Notes under the pieces: model-generated | Databases searched by the model: none | Seen by the model: the letters and a program-made list of their open reading frames with translations, nothing else | What the model was told of the DNA's origin: nothing | In this document: positions 1 to 11,600 of the stretch, one piece after another | Numbering within the stretch: position 1 is the first letter of the stretch | Layout of the letters: each line of letters opens with the position of its first letter | Made by a program: the position numbers and the translations under genes | Assembly: GCA_014529385.2 (NCBI GenBank) | Contig: CM043951.1 | Location: 113,506,469 to 113,570,468, forward strand | Direction: 5' to 3' | Length of the DNA stretch: 64,000 nucleotides | DNA from: Adiantum capillus-veneris | Lineage: Eukaryota > Streptophyta > Polypodiopsida > Polypodiales > Pteridaceae

Positions 1-264
1 ACCATGTTTTTTAGTAGCTACATTGGAGTTTCTCAAGACACATGTACTTGATGGGGTAGGGAAAAGACACTCAGTGTCCTTTCCTCAAAAAAATTGCGAC
101 CCCATGGCGAGCGGTGGGGAGGCAGAGAGCCATAGTAGAAGCGAGTTTCCGTAGGAAATGAAACTCAACGTCCTTTACCAACCATTATGGGGCCAAAAGA
201 GCTGGATTCTGACAACAATTGAGCCAAGGTGCTTGAGTATACCCTGCAATTGTATAGCTGATAC
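1..264. other. Left flank, no gene recognised
   Basis: About 260 bp of low-copy-looking DNA before the outer LTR element. No frame here resembles a known protein. It ends in ATAC, which recurs directly after the far LTR at 58021, so this stretch and the DNA from 58025 onward were contiguous before the outer element inserted. Confidence 0.6.
261..264. repeat. Target site duplication ATAC of the outer element (left copy)
   Basis: ATAC directly precedes the LTR start TGACAGG at 265 and recurs at 58021-58024 directly after the LTR end CCGTCA. The fifth base does not match, so the duplication is 4 bp. Confidence 0.75.
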
Positions 265-431
265 TGACAGGAGCAAAGCGAGACACACCCCGATGGCCTC
301 CAAAACGCGGGGAGCTGATGCACACCTCAATCCGGCCACGGTAAAGCAAACATGGGGCACCACCTAGCTTTGAGCGTCTAGGACGCAGACAATGGTGATG
401 TGAGATATCACGAACTTACACATAGAGAGGG

Positions 432-440
432 GGAGAGAGA

Positions 441-516
<76 letters not shown>
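432..516. repeat. GA microsatellite
   Basis: Near-uninterrupted GA dinucleotide run inside the outer LTR. The matching run in the other LTR is near 55580-55663, so it predates the element's insertion and has since changed length. Confidence 0.95.
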
Positions 517-519
<3 letters not shown>

Positions 520-901
520 GATAGAGAGAATGAACAAATGATGAAAGCCCTTAGGGTGTGAGGGAGAATGACTTCTTGCTGTATTTACAAATGATCTTCT
601 TTCCGATGAGGTGGCACACCGTGGTGATAGAGAGATAGAGGTGATAGTGAACCTACTTGGTGCGTTCTCTAGAGATGACTCGGTGATGTGAAACTTGCTA
701 CCAAGAATGTGTGTGTGTGCACATCGACCATTGGAGTCGAGAGGTGGACGTAGCTCCCTTCACATGATGCAATTCCCAAAACAAACCATTACACTAAAAC
801 CCCCCTCTTGTGATGCCAATAGTGTCAATTCCTCCCACTAAAACTCTACCAAGTGATGGCCTCTCATGAACTGCCCCCCCTCGATAGTGACCTCTCAGTG
901 C

Positions 902-910
902 CATTTTATA
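902..910 (-). promoter_or_regulatory. TATA box of the outer LTR (left copy)
   Basis: On the minus strand this reads CCTATAAAATGG, a canonical TATA box in the expected transcription direction of the element. The matching site in the right LTR is at 56052-56060 (TATAAAAGGG). No transcription data are available here, so use as a promoter is inferred. Confidence 0.5.
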
Positions 911-1924
911 GGTGCTAACTGCTTTTGATTAGGTTAATCTGGCTTGATTAGGGTAAGCTAATTGGGGAGACAAAGCAAGGCGGTGGGCCCGGGGTGGTTG
1001 ACCCTTGCTTTGTGTTGGGAGTTATTAAAATGAAAACCTCTAGGTGGGCCTTTGTGACCATCACCTAGAGAGATGAAAATTTACAAGTTGGGATCTTTTT
1101 ACAAGGCTTGGGTGAAAACTGAAAAATGATGATAATAACCTACGGTTTACTGAAGAGGGCGTCGTGGTCGCGTGATGCCGGTGAATGGCAGCTTTGCCGG
1201 TGCGTCGGTGTAGCGTGCTCATCTCTTTTGGGTCGGCTGGGGCATGCCTTCGACGGCTTTGTTCTTTTTGTTGTCGGTGTCGCGTAATTTGGCCGTCTTC
1301 CTTCCTTTTCATTGATGACGTGGATTGCCTTCAATATTTTTATTTTTCTTTGGTGCGTGCGTATATGCGTGCGTGTGCATGTATGGGTGAGTGTGGGTAA
1401 TATGTATATGTGTGAGTGCATGAGCGTGAGTGTGTATATGTATGGATGTGTGCATGTGCGTGGGAATGGGGGGGAGTATATTATGTAATATAAATATATT
1501 TATAGTTTTTTCTGTTTTGTTTTCGGACCTGTTGGCAACGCAGAGGCGGCGGGGGGGGGGGGGGGGAGAGAGATGGAGTGAGAGAGATGGAGTGAGAGAG
1601 AGAGTGTGTGTGCATGTGAGTGTGTGTGTGTGTGTGTGTTGCGTATAATGTGGCGCCTACGAGCATGAGTGAGAGAGAGGCTGCATGGCCGCCTGTGGGC
1701 TGTGAGCGCGGAGATGGTGGGCTGTAGGGGTGCGTGAGCGTGAGTGAGAGAGGGGTGGGTAAGGTGGTAAGGGGAATTGGATGGGATAGGGGTGTGTGTT
1801 GCTTCAAGGAGCCCGCAAGGGCTGGGTCCGGGGGTGCGATGGTGAATGTGTGGGCACAGGCAGGCTTGACAGCGGTCGAAAACCGGGGGGGGGTGTACAT
1901 AGTCAACTAAGGGGGGAAGAATAT

Positions 1925-2079
<155 letters not shown>

Positions 2080-2188
2080 GCTTAGTGGAGTGTTCCCACC
2101 ATCGGAAAAAGAGTGTGTGAGAGGGTGTGAGGTGGTGTGGGGAGGGGGGGGGGTGAGAGGATAGGGGATAGGTGTGTGGTGGAGAAGG

Positions 2189-2357
<169 letters not shown>

Positions 2358-2505
2358 ATATAAGGCTAGTGGTCCGCCAGGGTTGGGGAAGAAAACAGAG
2401 GGGTGTGGACAAAGGGAGATGGGGGCATAATGTGGCAGCCCGCTGGGGCTCGGGTGTGGACAAGAAAAGAGAGAGAGAGGGAGGATATTTGAAAGAGAGA
2501 GAGAG

Positions 2506-2527
2506 GGGTGGATGCATGAATAAGTGG
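2506..2527 (+). repeat. Left terminal inverted repeat of the DNA transposon
   Basis: 22 bp starting GGGTGGATGCATGAATA. Its inverse is at 48412-48433 with one mismatch. It is followed within 20 bp by a TAGCTACC motif, as the right end also is further in. Confidence 0.85.
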
Positions 2528-2612
2528 TACACTAGCTACCCATTTTTGGGGGTGGTAGCAAGGGGGTGGGCTGGTTGGTAGCTAGGTGAGTAAACATTGA
2601 GAATCATGTCTC

Positions 2613-2656
2613 CTGCTCAAGCCTTTTGAAAATTGTTCATCAAAAGGCTTGAGCAG
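2613..2656. repeat. Perfect 17-bp-stem hairpin
   Basis: CTGCTCAAGCCTTTTGA (2613-2629) is followed by a 10-nt spacer and its exact reverse complement (2640-2656). It lies about 90 bp inside the left end of the DNA transposon. It could be a fold-back, a transposase-binding site or the scar of a small inverted-repeat element. No role is shown. Confidence 0.9.
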
Positions 2657-2739
2657 CGAGCTGTATTTAAAAACTTTAAAAATTATCTTTTCAGTTTCAA
2701 TTGTGTGTGTGAAAGTAGTGCGGGGGGTCCACCTTACTC

Positions 2740-2970
2740 CACAATCATGATGCCTCCTACTCGTGAGCAGTTGTAGAGGGGGGGCAACTTAGGTGGCTCC
2801 TCCAGGTGCAGGAAAATCAGCCACAGTTACTGGGAGGCGGAAGAGGGCCCATCATTCATCTCCCTTGCTTGATCCACCCTTGAAATCCCTTGCTGGAAAG
2901 AGGAAGAAGAAGGTCTTGACTCCTTCACCAAAGCCCTACACTCCTATAGCAAAGAAACATTAAAAAATGG
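2740..2970 (+). pseudogene. Possible damaged first exon with a basic nuclear-localisation-like stretch
   Basis: One plus-strand frame here reads a basic, Ser/Pro-rich peptide including TGRRKRAHHSS and AGKRKKKVLTPSPKP, ending near 2960. An ATG-ATG start near 2749 is in another frame, and a G run lies between them, so the exon looks frame-damaged. It precedes the first well-supported exon of the plus-strand transposon gene and could be its N-terminus. I recognise no domain, and the link to the gene is inferred from order and strand only. Confidence 0.3.
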
Positions 2971-3156
2971 CAGATGTTGTAGCCCCCAATACTGAGGTAC
3001 TACTGCATCTTAGTGTTGCTGGCTGTCTCTGCACAATTTATTGTTGTAACTTTTTTCCAAGGTCCATGTAAGCTCTCTTAAGCTTGCTTTGAAGCAAACC
3101 TAAGTTAGAGGCTAGATGTTTGTAGATGCATTCAAGCTCCATAAGCTAATGTGCAT

Positions 3157-3291
3157 GCATTCAAACTTGCATTGAAAACCCGTGTAGAGGCATGCATGCA
3201 TGCATTCAAGCTTGCATTGAAAACCCGTGTAGAGGCATGCATGCATGCATTCAAGCTTGCATTGAAAACCTGTGTAGAGGCATGCGTGTAT
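3157..3291. repeat. Minisatellite, three 45-bp units
   Basis: Units start at 3157, 3202 and 3247 with only a few differences; each contains CTTGCATTGAAAACC and GTAGAGGCATGC. 45 bp is a multiple of three, so both strands stay open over it (15-residue repeats), but no protein is recognised. Confidence 0.92.
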
Positions 3292-3439
3292 GCATGCATT
3301 CAAGCAGATATATTTGTGCAGATTGCATTTTTGACTGAACTTCAATTGGCTAGCTGCACATGCATTCATGTCTTGTGCATAAGTGGGGACCGTACTCGTA
3401 TGGATTGCAAATCATAGTGCTATGAAGAAGCATGAATCC

Positions 3440-3655
3440 GTGATACTCTATCTGTGTGGTAGCTACCACCTGCAACACTCATTTAATATAGGGAAAGTGC
3501 ATAAGATATCATCAAGATTGTAGCATTTAGCATTCTGCAAAAAACATAGCAAGTTGGTAGCGTTATGTTAGCCAATTACCAATCAAAAAGTTCATTTAGC
3601 AAAGAAATACCAAGGTGGTAGTTACATGGTAGCTATCTGTCTGGGACACAAGTAG
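3440..3655. repeat. Left subterminal GGTAGCTACC-type repeats
   Basis: Several degenerate copies of the palindrome (GTGGTAGCTACCACC at about 3458, then GTTGGTAGCG, GGTGGTAGTTAC and ATGGTAGCTATC). The same motif fills other non-coding parts of the DNA transposon, which suggests a shared origin or a binding-site role. Confidence 0.6.
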
Positions 3656-3682
3656 TTGTACCACCTATTCATGCACATGCCC
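3638..3682 (-). repeat. Internal copy of the transposon's right end
   Basis: CCACCTATTCATGCA at 3661-3675 is identical to the inner 15 bases of the right inverted repeat. The upstream GGGACACAAGTAGT resembles GAGACACAGGTAGT before the right terminus. It faces the left repeat at 2506 in inverted orientation, about 1.2 kb away. It may be a relic end of a shorter relative or a subterminal duplication. Confidence 0.65.
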
Positions 3683-3908
3683 AGCCTGCTTCTGCTCCTG
3701 CTCAATGCAACAATTGATGTTTAATGTGAAAACGTCTATGATATTATAAATGCTCACCATGCATAAGTTATCTAAGTTTTTAGTAAATTTATGGTCGTGT
3801 ATGTTTCAAGCTTAAGTGTTGAACCATACTCCAATCATACTTCCATACCCGTATGTGTTTTCCGTATGGAAACAACTATGGTCTTATGTTTTTCCCTGTA
3901 TTTTACAG

Positions 3909-4617
3909 GGCAAAGGCCGTTGGTGCACTCCATATGTGCCATTTGAAAGGAAGACATTTTTTTGCATGACAAAGTATCAAGCACATGAAGTATACGACCT
4001 CCCCAACTCTGGAGTGGATGCTCGACTGCTGACTGAGGCAGATTTCACCAACAAAGATTGGTTGAAATTCTTTAAAGAGGTGCCGAAGAGGGGCAGCAAA
4101 GTAAAATGTAGAGGTGTGAAGCCAGAGATCTGGAATAGGTTTTATGTATTGTTCACATCCGTGTATCAAGAACCTCCTGGAAATTATGGTATGGAGGTGA
4201 CTAAAGGATTTTCTAGAGGCTTTCTATATGAGCAGTTGAAGGGACAGGTTGACTGGGCCTTATTTTCAGAAAGTATTGTCACAAATATGGATCCAGGCAA
4301 ACTACATGCAAAGAAGCAGTGATGGGCAGCTTTCTATATGAGCAGTTGAAGGGACAGGTTGACTAGGCCTTGTTTTCAGAAAGTATTGTGACAAATATGG
4401 ATCCAGGAAAAATACATGCAAAGAAGCAGTGATGGGCAGCTTTCCATTCCTCCTCTGTCCCTAACTGTCTGCGGCGAATGACGAGGACTCCAGATCATTT
4501 GGAGGCACCCCAAGAAACTGCGATTCGATACAGTGGATGATGTGCAAAAAAAGAATTTATTTGGTCCAGTGTCTCTTACAGAGTTAGATACTGTTTACAA
4601 CATGGTTGTAAGCAAGC
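3909..4617 (+). pseudogene. Exon of the plus-strand transposon gene, damaged
   Basis: A clear acceptor (TTTTACAG at 3901-3908) opens a frame starting GKGRWCTPYVPFERKTFF and running about 137 codons to 4322, with no domain I recognise. A 110-bp tandem duplication (4221-4330, 4331-4440) and a frame change follow. The next readable stretch (HPKKLRFDTVDDVQKKNLFG, about 4509-4560) continues in frame to the chromovirus insertion at 4618. It then continues, still in frame, from the far side of that element at 13236. The exon therefore spanned the insertion point. The product may be a second transposon protein or a captured host gene. Confidence 0.6.
4221..4440. repeat. 110-bp tandem duplication inside the exon
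   Basis: TTTCTATATGAGCAGTTGAA and what follows occurs at 4221 and again at 4331 with a handful of differences. The unit length is not a multiple of three, so it disrupts the exon. Confidence 0.93.
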
Positions 4618-4622
4618 ATTAT
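4618..4622. repeat. Target site duplication ATTAT (left copy)
   Basis: ATTAT flanks the chromovirus exactly at 4618-4622 and 13231-13235, a 5-bp duplication typical of Ty3/gypsy integration. Confidence 0.95.
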
Positions 4623-6234
4623 TGTAATGGAATTAGCCTATTCAACTTGAGAATAACGGAAATTAATGAGAATACTTTCGAGAAATAACTTTGTGAGCAT
4701 AGCGGGTAGAAATAATTGAAGATAGCAACATAATCATAGCAATTAGTTAACTTGGCATGAACAATACTTTTGCAAGAGAGAGAATTTAGAGAACATGACA
4801 ACAGTTGAGGACCGGATTTATGTGGAGCCCGTCCCCCCTCCAATAGGCATTTGTATTATGATTTCTCCCATTAAGAGAGACTTGTTACAATACATTCTTT
4901 GTGTTCCTTGTGACCTAGGTGATGCAATGAAGATGGAAAGCTTCATGCATCACAATCATAGCATAACATGAACTTGAAGAAAGCTTTAATTGTCCCAAGC
5001 CTCAGTCCCAAGACCTCAAACACCTTCGAAGGTGGAGAGAGCTAGCAGGGAATGAGGGTAGGGAAGAGGAAGAAGAAACATTTTATAGGAGAAAGAACTA
5101 GTTCCTCACTTATCATACTCTTGTTGCTAGCATACATAATAGCATAGTAATGAAGAAGAAGGAGATGACAAGCTCAAGCATTGAAGCATGGCTCTTGGTT
5201 GGATTTGCACTCCATAGCCAAGAGTGTTGGTGTAGGCTCTCAACCTCTACTTGCTTGGAGAGGGAGCTCTTGCACTTTGCATAGCACACAATGAGAGTGA
5301 TTGTGAGTGTGTGTGGGTGAGTATACCCCTCAAGCAAGCCCCTAGCTAGCTTGGGTCAACCCCCCCTTGTAGCTCATGCTTGAAGCTCATTGGACCCTCC
5401 CAGGCCTAGCCAATCATGAGCAGGAGGCATTACAAGCAGTAGGGGTAGCCTTGAGACAAGTGTCCCCCTTTCCTTTTTGAGAGAGAGGGCTAGATAAATG
5501 CTAAAATAATTAGATAATTCATGTAATTTATCATTGGACCCCTTTGAAGCTTAGCCAATAGGCTTCAAGCAACACATGAAGGTAACATGGGTAGGGGCCT
5601 AACATGTGTCCTTGATGCCTCTTCAAGTTGGGGCTTCCCTTGTGTGTGTGAGTGGGTGTTCTCTCTCTAGCCCCTAGGAAAAGGGCTTGCCCCCCCTCTT
5701 GTAGGAATGCTTTTGACTTTAGGTGATCAAGCACCTTACTCACCAAGCATGACAAAGCACTTGAACTAGGGGGTGTTCCCACAAGCATCTCAGGAAAGCT
5801 TCTCAAGGCACCTCAAGCACCTTAATCATGCAGCAAGTCAAGCACCTCAATCATGGATCCAGTCAAGCACCTCAAGCATCTTAATCAAGCACCTCAAGCA
5901 TGACAAACACCTCAAGCACGAGAAGCACGTCGAGCTTGGGCCAGGTTCCCACCTCAAGCTCAGCCCTAGCTTACCTAAGGTCAAAGGACTTTTACACACA
6001 TTTATTGGAGGTCTTCAATGAAGCTAACCCTAAGGTCTTATGCTCCATTGGTTAGCCTTGCTCTTTGATAGACCATCTCCCTTTTGGGCCCCTTTACCAT
6101 TGGCCCTGTGTTGAGATAGATCTATAAGCACATATCTATATCTTAACACTTGTTCCCGTTTATTCTTCCACATTAAGTGATCAATTTAATATGAGAAAAT
6201 CATTTGGGTTGGTTAGATATTAGATTTTATGACA
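4623..6234 (-). repeat. 3' LTR of the chromovirus
   Basis: 1612 bp, nearly identical to 11601-13230. It contains a TATA box (CCTATAAAATG on the minus strand near 5080-5089) and an array of short CAAGCACCT-type repeats near 5.81-5.93 kb that accounts for the length difference between the two LTRs. Confidence 0.95.
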
Positions 6235-6593
6235 TTACCTCTCTCTTGAAATCATAGTTGTCCTCGACTATGAGGTAGAAGAGATAAAGTCTTAGTCATT
6301 AGTCAATCGTACTTAGCGGGTAAAGGATCCCTTTTTACCCTACGACATCTTTCCAAGATGGATGACTAATCCATTTGGTGCTTGGGAGACATAGCTGCCG
6401 CAAGCATGTCTGCTCTTTAGTCCATTTCATTCTCCCAAAGTAGAGTGACAAATTCTACTTGGTGTTTGAGAGACGCCATCATCACAAACATGATTCTAAG
6501 CATGCATACTAGTTAAATTTGTGCACAATTAAAAAGAGGACTAGTCATATAAGACAAAAACATGAGTCATTAAAAAGAAATTTGTACATTTTC

Positions 6594-9500
6594 TTACTCT
6601 AATGTAGCATTGTAAGCATTGACAAGGTTCATACTATCCTTAAGTTGTACTCCTTGCATCCATTTAGCATCTTCAAAAGGATAATTTTTGAACTTAATAA
6701 GATACCGTCGGATTATCTTACCATGTCTTAGTACCTTGTCTTCATGCCGAAGGACAGCTTCGGGTTGTAGCACCTCTTCTTGGTCTTCGACTTCGGGAGG
6801 GTCTTCAATAATTGGTTCAATTGGGGGCTCTCCTTTGTAGGGCTTAAGTAAGCTTACATGAAAGGCATTGTGTATAAGCAAATGGTTGGGAAACTTGAGT
6901 TGATAAGCCGTCTCATTGATAGGCTTCAAGATTTGGAAAGGACCATAGTATCTTTTTGCTAGTTTAGCATAATACTTTTGATGGCCCGTAGGATTTTTGC
7001 CCGTCGTTTGCCTTAATCGAGCCTTAGGAAACTTGAGTAAGACCAAATCATTTTTTTTGAACATTAAGGCACTTCTGTGCTTATCAGCAACAGCTTTTTG
7101 CCTTTGTTGAGAGATGGCTATAGCCTCCCTTATCTTTTGAAAAGATTCTTGTAGGTCACGGCTATACTCATCGGCGGCGAAGATCTTCCCATTTACTTTC
7201 AGTAGCAAGGGAATTTTAGGTCTTCCCTCTATGATCTCGAAAGGTGCTTTCCCCGTAGAAGTATGTACAATATTATTGTAGGCATACTCTACTAGCGGTA
7301 AATACTTTTCCCATTGTGAGCGTTGATCTACTTCGGTAACATAAGTTTTGAGTAGATCGAGTATCGTAAGATTGGCTATCTCACTTTGGCCATCCGTTTG
7401 TGGGTGATAGGCCGAAGAGAAATTCAATCTTGTTCCTAGATTTTCAAAGAGACCTTTCCAGAAATTACTGGTCATTCTAGGATCTCTATCTGACACGATG
7501 GATGTGGCTAATCCATGGTGCTTGAAAATCTGAGATATGAAGAGAGTTGCCATTTGGTGTGCCTTAATAGTCTTTTTGACAGGAATAAAATGTGCTTGCT
7601 TGCTAAACCTGTCTACTATTCTCCATATTCCTGTATTCCCATGGATAGACTTGGGCAATCCAAAGATAAAATCCATGGATATACTCTCCCATGATGAATT
7701 TGGAATAGGCAATGGCTGGAGTAATCCAGGTTGCTTCCCTCCATCATACTTGGTCTTTTGGCATACTACACATTTTGAAACATACTCTTGTATGTCCACT
7801 TTCATGGTAGGCCAATAGAAATACGTCTCTACTCCTCGGAGAGTAGGTTGAATACCTCTATGCCCTGCATATGGAGGAGCATGGGATTCATACATAACCT
7901 TCTCACGAAGGGAATGAGTAACACATAGCCTATTGCCGTGGAGAAGATAACCATCCTGCAAGGTGAATGGTTCCTCTTTCTTCCCCAAAGCAAGGGCTGA
8001 CATTATGTCTCTAAAGTCAGGGTCAGTAGCATACTCATCTATCATAGAGGATAGATCATTGTGAGTAGCTATAGACACCGCATTAACTTTTGGTCGTCGT
8101 GAAAGTGCATCGGCAACTTGATTGTGCTTACCAGCTATGTGAGCAATATGGAAATTAAATTGCGAAAGAAAATTTGCCCACCTCATTTGTTTGTCGGAAA
8201 GCTTGGTTTGTGTCATGAAATACTTGAGACTTTGGTGGTCGGTTCGTAGGATAAATGGAGTCCCCAATAGGTGTGCTTCCATGTGTCTAGGGCATGTAGA
8301 ACAGCTAAAAGCTCTTTCTCATAAATGCCCAAGGCTCGTTCATCACCATTGAGCCTTCGGCTCTCATATGCTATGGCATGCCCTTCTTGAAGCAAAACCG
8401 CTCCAAGGCAATCACCACAAGCATCACATTGGACCTCAAATGGCTTTGAGAGATCCGGAAGCACGAGGACTGGTTGGGAAGTAAGCTTCTCTTTGAGTTT
8501 TTCAAAAGCATTTTGCTCCTTAGCAGTCCATACAAACTTAACGTTCTTCTTAGTTAAGTCGTGTAGTGGTCCTGCTACTTGAGAGAATTTTGCTATGAAG
8601 CGTCTATAGTATGCACACATACCAATAAAGCTTCTTAGCTCATGTAGATTTCTTGGGTTAGGCCATGCTTTTATTACCTCTAACTTTGATGGATCCATTT
8701 GGATACCATCTTTAGAGATAATATGACCTAAGTATTGAATCTCTTGAAGGAAGAATTCGCTTTTCTTTTGGTTGAGATAAAGCTTGTTCTCCCTCAATGC
8801 TTGAAAAATCACTTGGAGATGCTGCTTATGTTCCTCCAAAGACTTGGAGTAGATGATGATATCATCAAAGAACACTACAGTGAATTTTCGATATGGTCTA
8901 AAAATTTTCTCCATCAAACGATTGAACGTAGCTGGTGCATTAGTCAAGCCAAAAGGCATGACTAGATATTCATAAAGACCAAAAGTTGTGCGAAACGCGG
9001 CCTTTAAGATATCTTCATCCACTATCCTTATTTGATGATAGCCACTCTTAAGGTCAATCCTATTGAAGTAGGTAGAGCCTTGTAGCTTATCAAACAGATC
9101 TTCTACCCGAGGTATGGGAAATCTGTTTTTGATAGTGATATGGTTTAGTGCTCAATAGTCCACACACATACGGTATGTACCATCTTTCTTTTGCACTAAG
9201 AGGACTGGAGAACAAAAGGGAGAGGAACTAGGCCTCACCATCCCTTTGTCTACCAGCTCTTGTACTTGCCTCATGATCTCCTCTTGTTGAGCTTGTGAGA
9301 CTCGATAAGGAGTCTTGTTAGGTGGTGAGCTTCCAGGAAGGAGCTCAATACGATGGTCATCATCCCCTCGTTTTGGAGGTAAGTCCATAGGGATATCATT
9401 GATGAACACATCTTGGAATCCTTTTAGAAAATTAGACAATTCTAACTCTTCTTGATTCCTATCATTTACATTTGATGAAGTATTAGTATTTTTTGGAGAC

Positions 9501-9920
9501 TCTTTGACAAAAATCATGTACGCAGAAACTGAGCTCTTCATTGACTTATCAAAAGAAAGAGGATTTACAAGTGGAATAGTGCGACCACGCTCACTAGCAT
9601 CTATATACATGTTCTTTCCCCTGTAAGTGAAGTAAATTCTCCTTTCAGGGAACTTCATGTTGGCAGCCATGCGCTCAAACCATGGTGCCCCTAGGATAAC
9701 ATCCTGATGTTGGAGAGGAGAGATGAAGAAGTCTTCTTTGTTGACATAGCTTTGGACATGAAGCCTCAACTTCCCAATCAAGGGAGTAACGGAGGTTTGT
9801 TGTCCCTTGAAAGCTGCATCAGCGACTACTATATCTCCCATCTTAAAAGCTTGAATGCCCAACTTGGTGGCCAACTCTATTGATATGAAATTAAGAGTAG
9901 AGCCAGGGTCAAACAAGATG
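6594..9920 (-). CDS. Chromovirus pol region (protease, RT, RNase H, integrase, chromodomain)
   Basis: Fossil coding region. Protease is recognised by DPGSTLNFIS and ILGAPWF near the upstream end. Reverse transcriptase shows MPFGLTNAPATF and FFDDIIIYS, the catalytic D-D pair of the YxDD box. RNase H follows (FEVQCDACGDCLGAVLLQ). Integrase has the zinc-binding region (CVVCQKTK), the core (SMDFIFGLP, VSDRDP, YHPQTDGQSE) and GKAPFEIIEG. The C-terminal KIIRRYLIKFKNYPFEDAKW is chromodomain-like, known in this group to steer integration to chromatin. Not intact as a whole. Confidence 0.9.
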
Positions 9921-9929
9921 AAGGCATCA

Positions 9930-11340
9930 TGCTCTCTTACCTTTCCCCAAGCATAGGAGAGTGATGATCCTTTGCAATGAGCATCCTCTTTTGGAGCTTC
10001 GATGGTGGAAGCTCTAGGAGTCTCATTGCGAGTATTCTTCTTGGGGCAAGAACGATAGCCATGTCCTTGCTCTCCACACTTGAAACACTTATGGTCCTTG
10101 CGAAAAGCTTCAAGCTCTTCAGGAGAGAGTTTTTGTAAACTCCCTTCTCCTTGGACCGATTGTTGTTGTTGTTGTTGGAAGTGCCTTGGGAATTATTTTG
10201 AGCATTGGATTTCCCCTTTGCATCATTTTTATCTTTGTTTTCCATGGGCTTGACATTACGTCTAGCCCCTTGATGGAAATTGATGCGTGAAGCAACCATG
10301 GTGTGGTGGATTACTTCGGTAATAGTACCGGGCCGTTGAGAGTTGATGTATTCGGCCATCTCTTCAGGTAATCCCGCACAGAATTGCTGTCTTTGCTTGG
10401 CAAAGTCTATCTTTTGAAAGACAGTAGCTCTGAGATGTAAATCCCAAAACTTGTCTACATACTTGTTGATAGACTCATGAGAGAGAAGCTTCAAGCCACG
10501 CCATTCGGTAAGAACTTTATCTTTAGTATCGCTTGGCAGAAATTGCTTCATGATGGAAACTCGTAGAGTTTTCCATGTCTTTGGGGCTTCTCCATTGCCA
10601 CGAAGGCTAGCCCACCATTGACGAGCTGATTTTTGGAAGTGCATAGCTACATGACGTAGCTTGGAGGACTCTGTGAAGCCCTCGTCCCCAAAGGCCACAT
10701 CAAATTGTTGGATGAAGGCCAAAACTTTGTCGATAGCACCAAAGGTGCCATCGTAGGTGAGAAAAGAGATACTCTTTCCTCCCTCCTTGAACTTCTTTAG
10801 CTTTTGTGACCTTCGCCATGCAGGAAATGATTTGCGATGTCCTCCCCTCTTGTATTCTCTAGGAGAATAGCCATAACTTTCATCGGAAGAGGAGGAAGGT
10901 GAAGAAGAAGGAGAAGAGGGTGACCTCTTCCTAGCCCTTTTCTTCCTTTGTTTCCTCTCTTGCCTTTCAGAGTGATGAGGAGAAGGACTATGGGTTGCTC
11001 TTTTCCTCTTGGGAGGAGTAGGCGATCGTCTAGACCGCCTTCTTCGTGGAGCCACATCTTCAGAAGAACTTAGACTTTCATTGCTTTCTTTCTCTTTGGA
11101 TTCCTCCTCTCGAATGGGAGAGAGTCTTCTTTTGGGGGTCTCTTCAAGAGGCCTCCTAAGTCTCTCTCCTCTTGGAGAGGAAGGGAAATTCCATAGGCAC
11201 GAAGTTGTTGAGTAACTTCGGCTTGCAAGGTAGGGTTGCCCATAGCTTGTTGCAACCTAGTCACAAGATAATTCACAAACATGGGAGCATCATCATTAGC
11301 ACCTTCATGTGAAAAATCAAAGCTATCAATGTTCATTCTA
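9930..11340 (-). CDS. Chromovirus gag region
   Basis: Fossil gag. An Arg/Ser-rich N-terminal part is followed by a typical plant gag capsid stretch (YDGTFGAIDKVLAFIQQFD, ARQWWASL, GLPEEMAEYI). The downstream part is poorly preserved. It starts about 260 bp inside the 5' LTR. Confidence 0.8.
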
Positions 11341-11588
11341 CTCTCTTGATTATTGCTAGCTCCTTTCGAACTTCTTATGGCTCAATAATGGTAAAGCCGT
11401 AGGCAAGTCTAAAAAGACTCCATTATTAAGTCCAAAGCTCCCGAGGTGTGCACCATCCCCCACATAGTGGGCTTAACAAAACCGATATTAGATCCCAGTT
11501 CCACTTACCCTATTATAATTAACAACATCAACCATTTATAGGCTACTTAAGGACCTCTCTTCTTAAGCAAGAAAAGAGAAACCAAATG

Positions 11589-11600
11589 CTCTGATACCAA
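11589..11600 (-). promoter_or_regulatory. Primer-binding site, initiator tRNA-Met type
   Basis: The minus strand reads TGGTATCAGAGC directly inside the 5' LTR, the standard complement to the 3' end of initiator methionine tRNA used by many plant LTR elements. Confidence 0.92.

Noticed and set aside
2498-2505. A firm target duplication for the DNA transposon
   Set aside because: The site is in a GA run that has since changed length; AAAGAG on both sides fits but cannot be separated from chance.
3157-3291. Possible CRISPR-like array of 45-bp repeats
   Set aside because: Units are contiguous without unique spacers, and the DNA is a plant nuclear sequence.
5113-5806. Paired small frames repeated at 12091-12784
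   Set aside because: They lie in the two LTRs of the chromovirus and are antisense-like chance frames with no recognisable protein.
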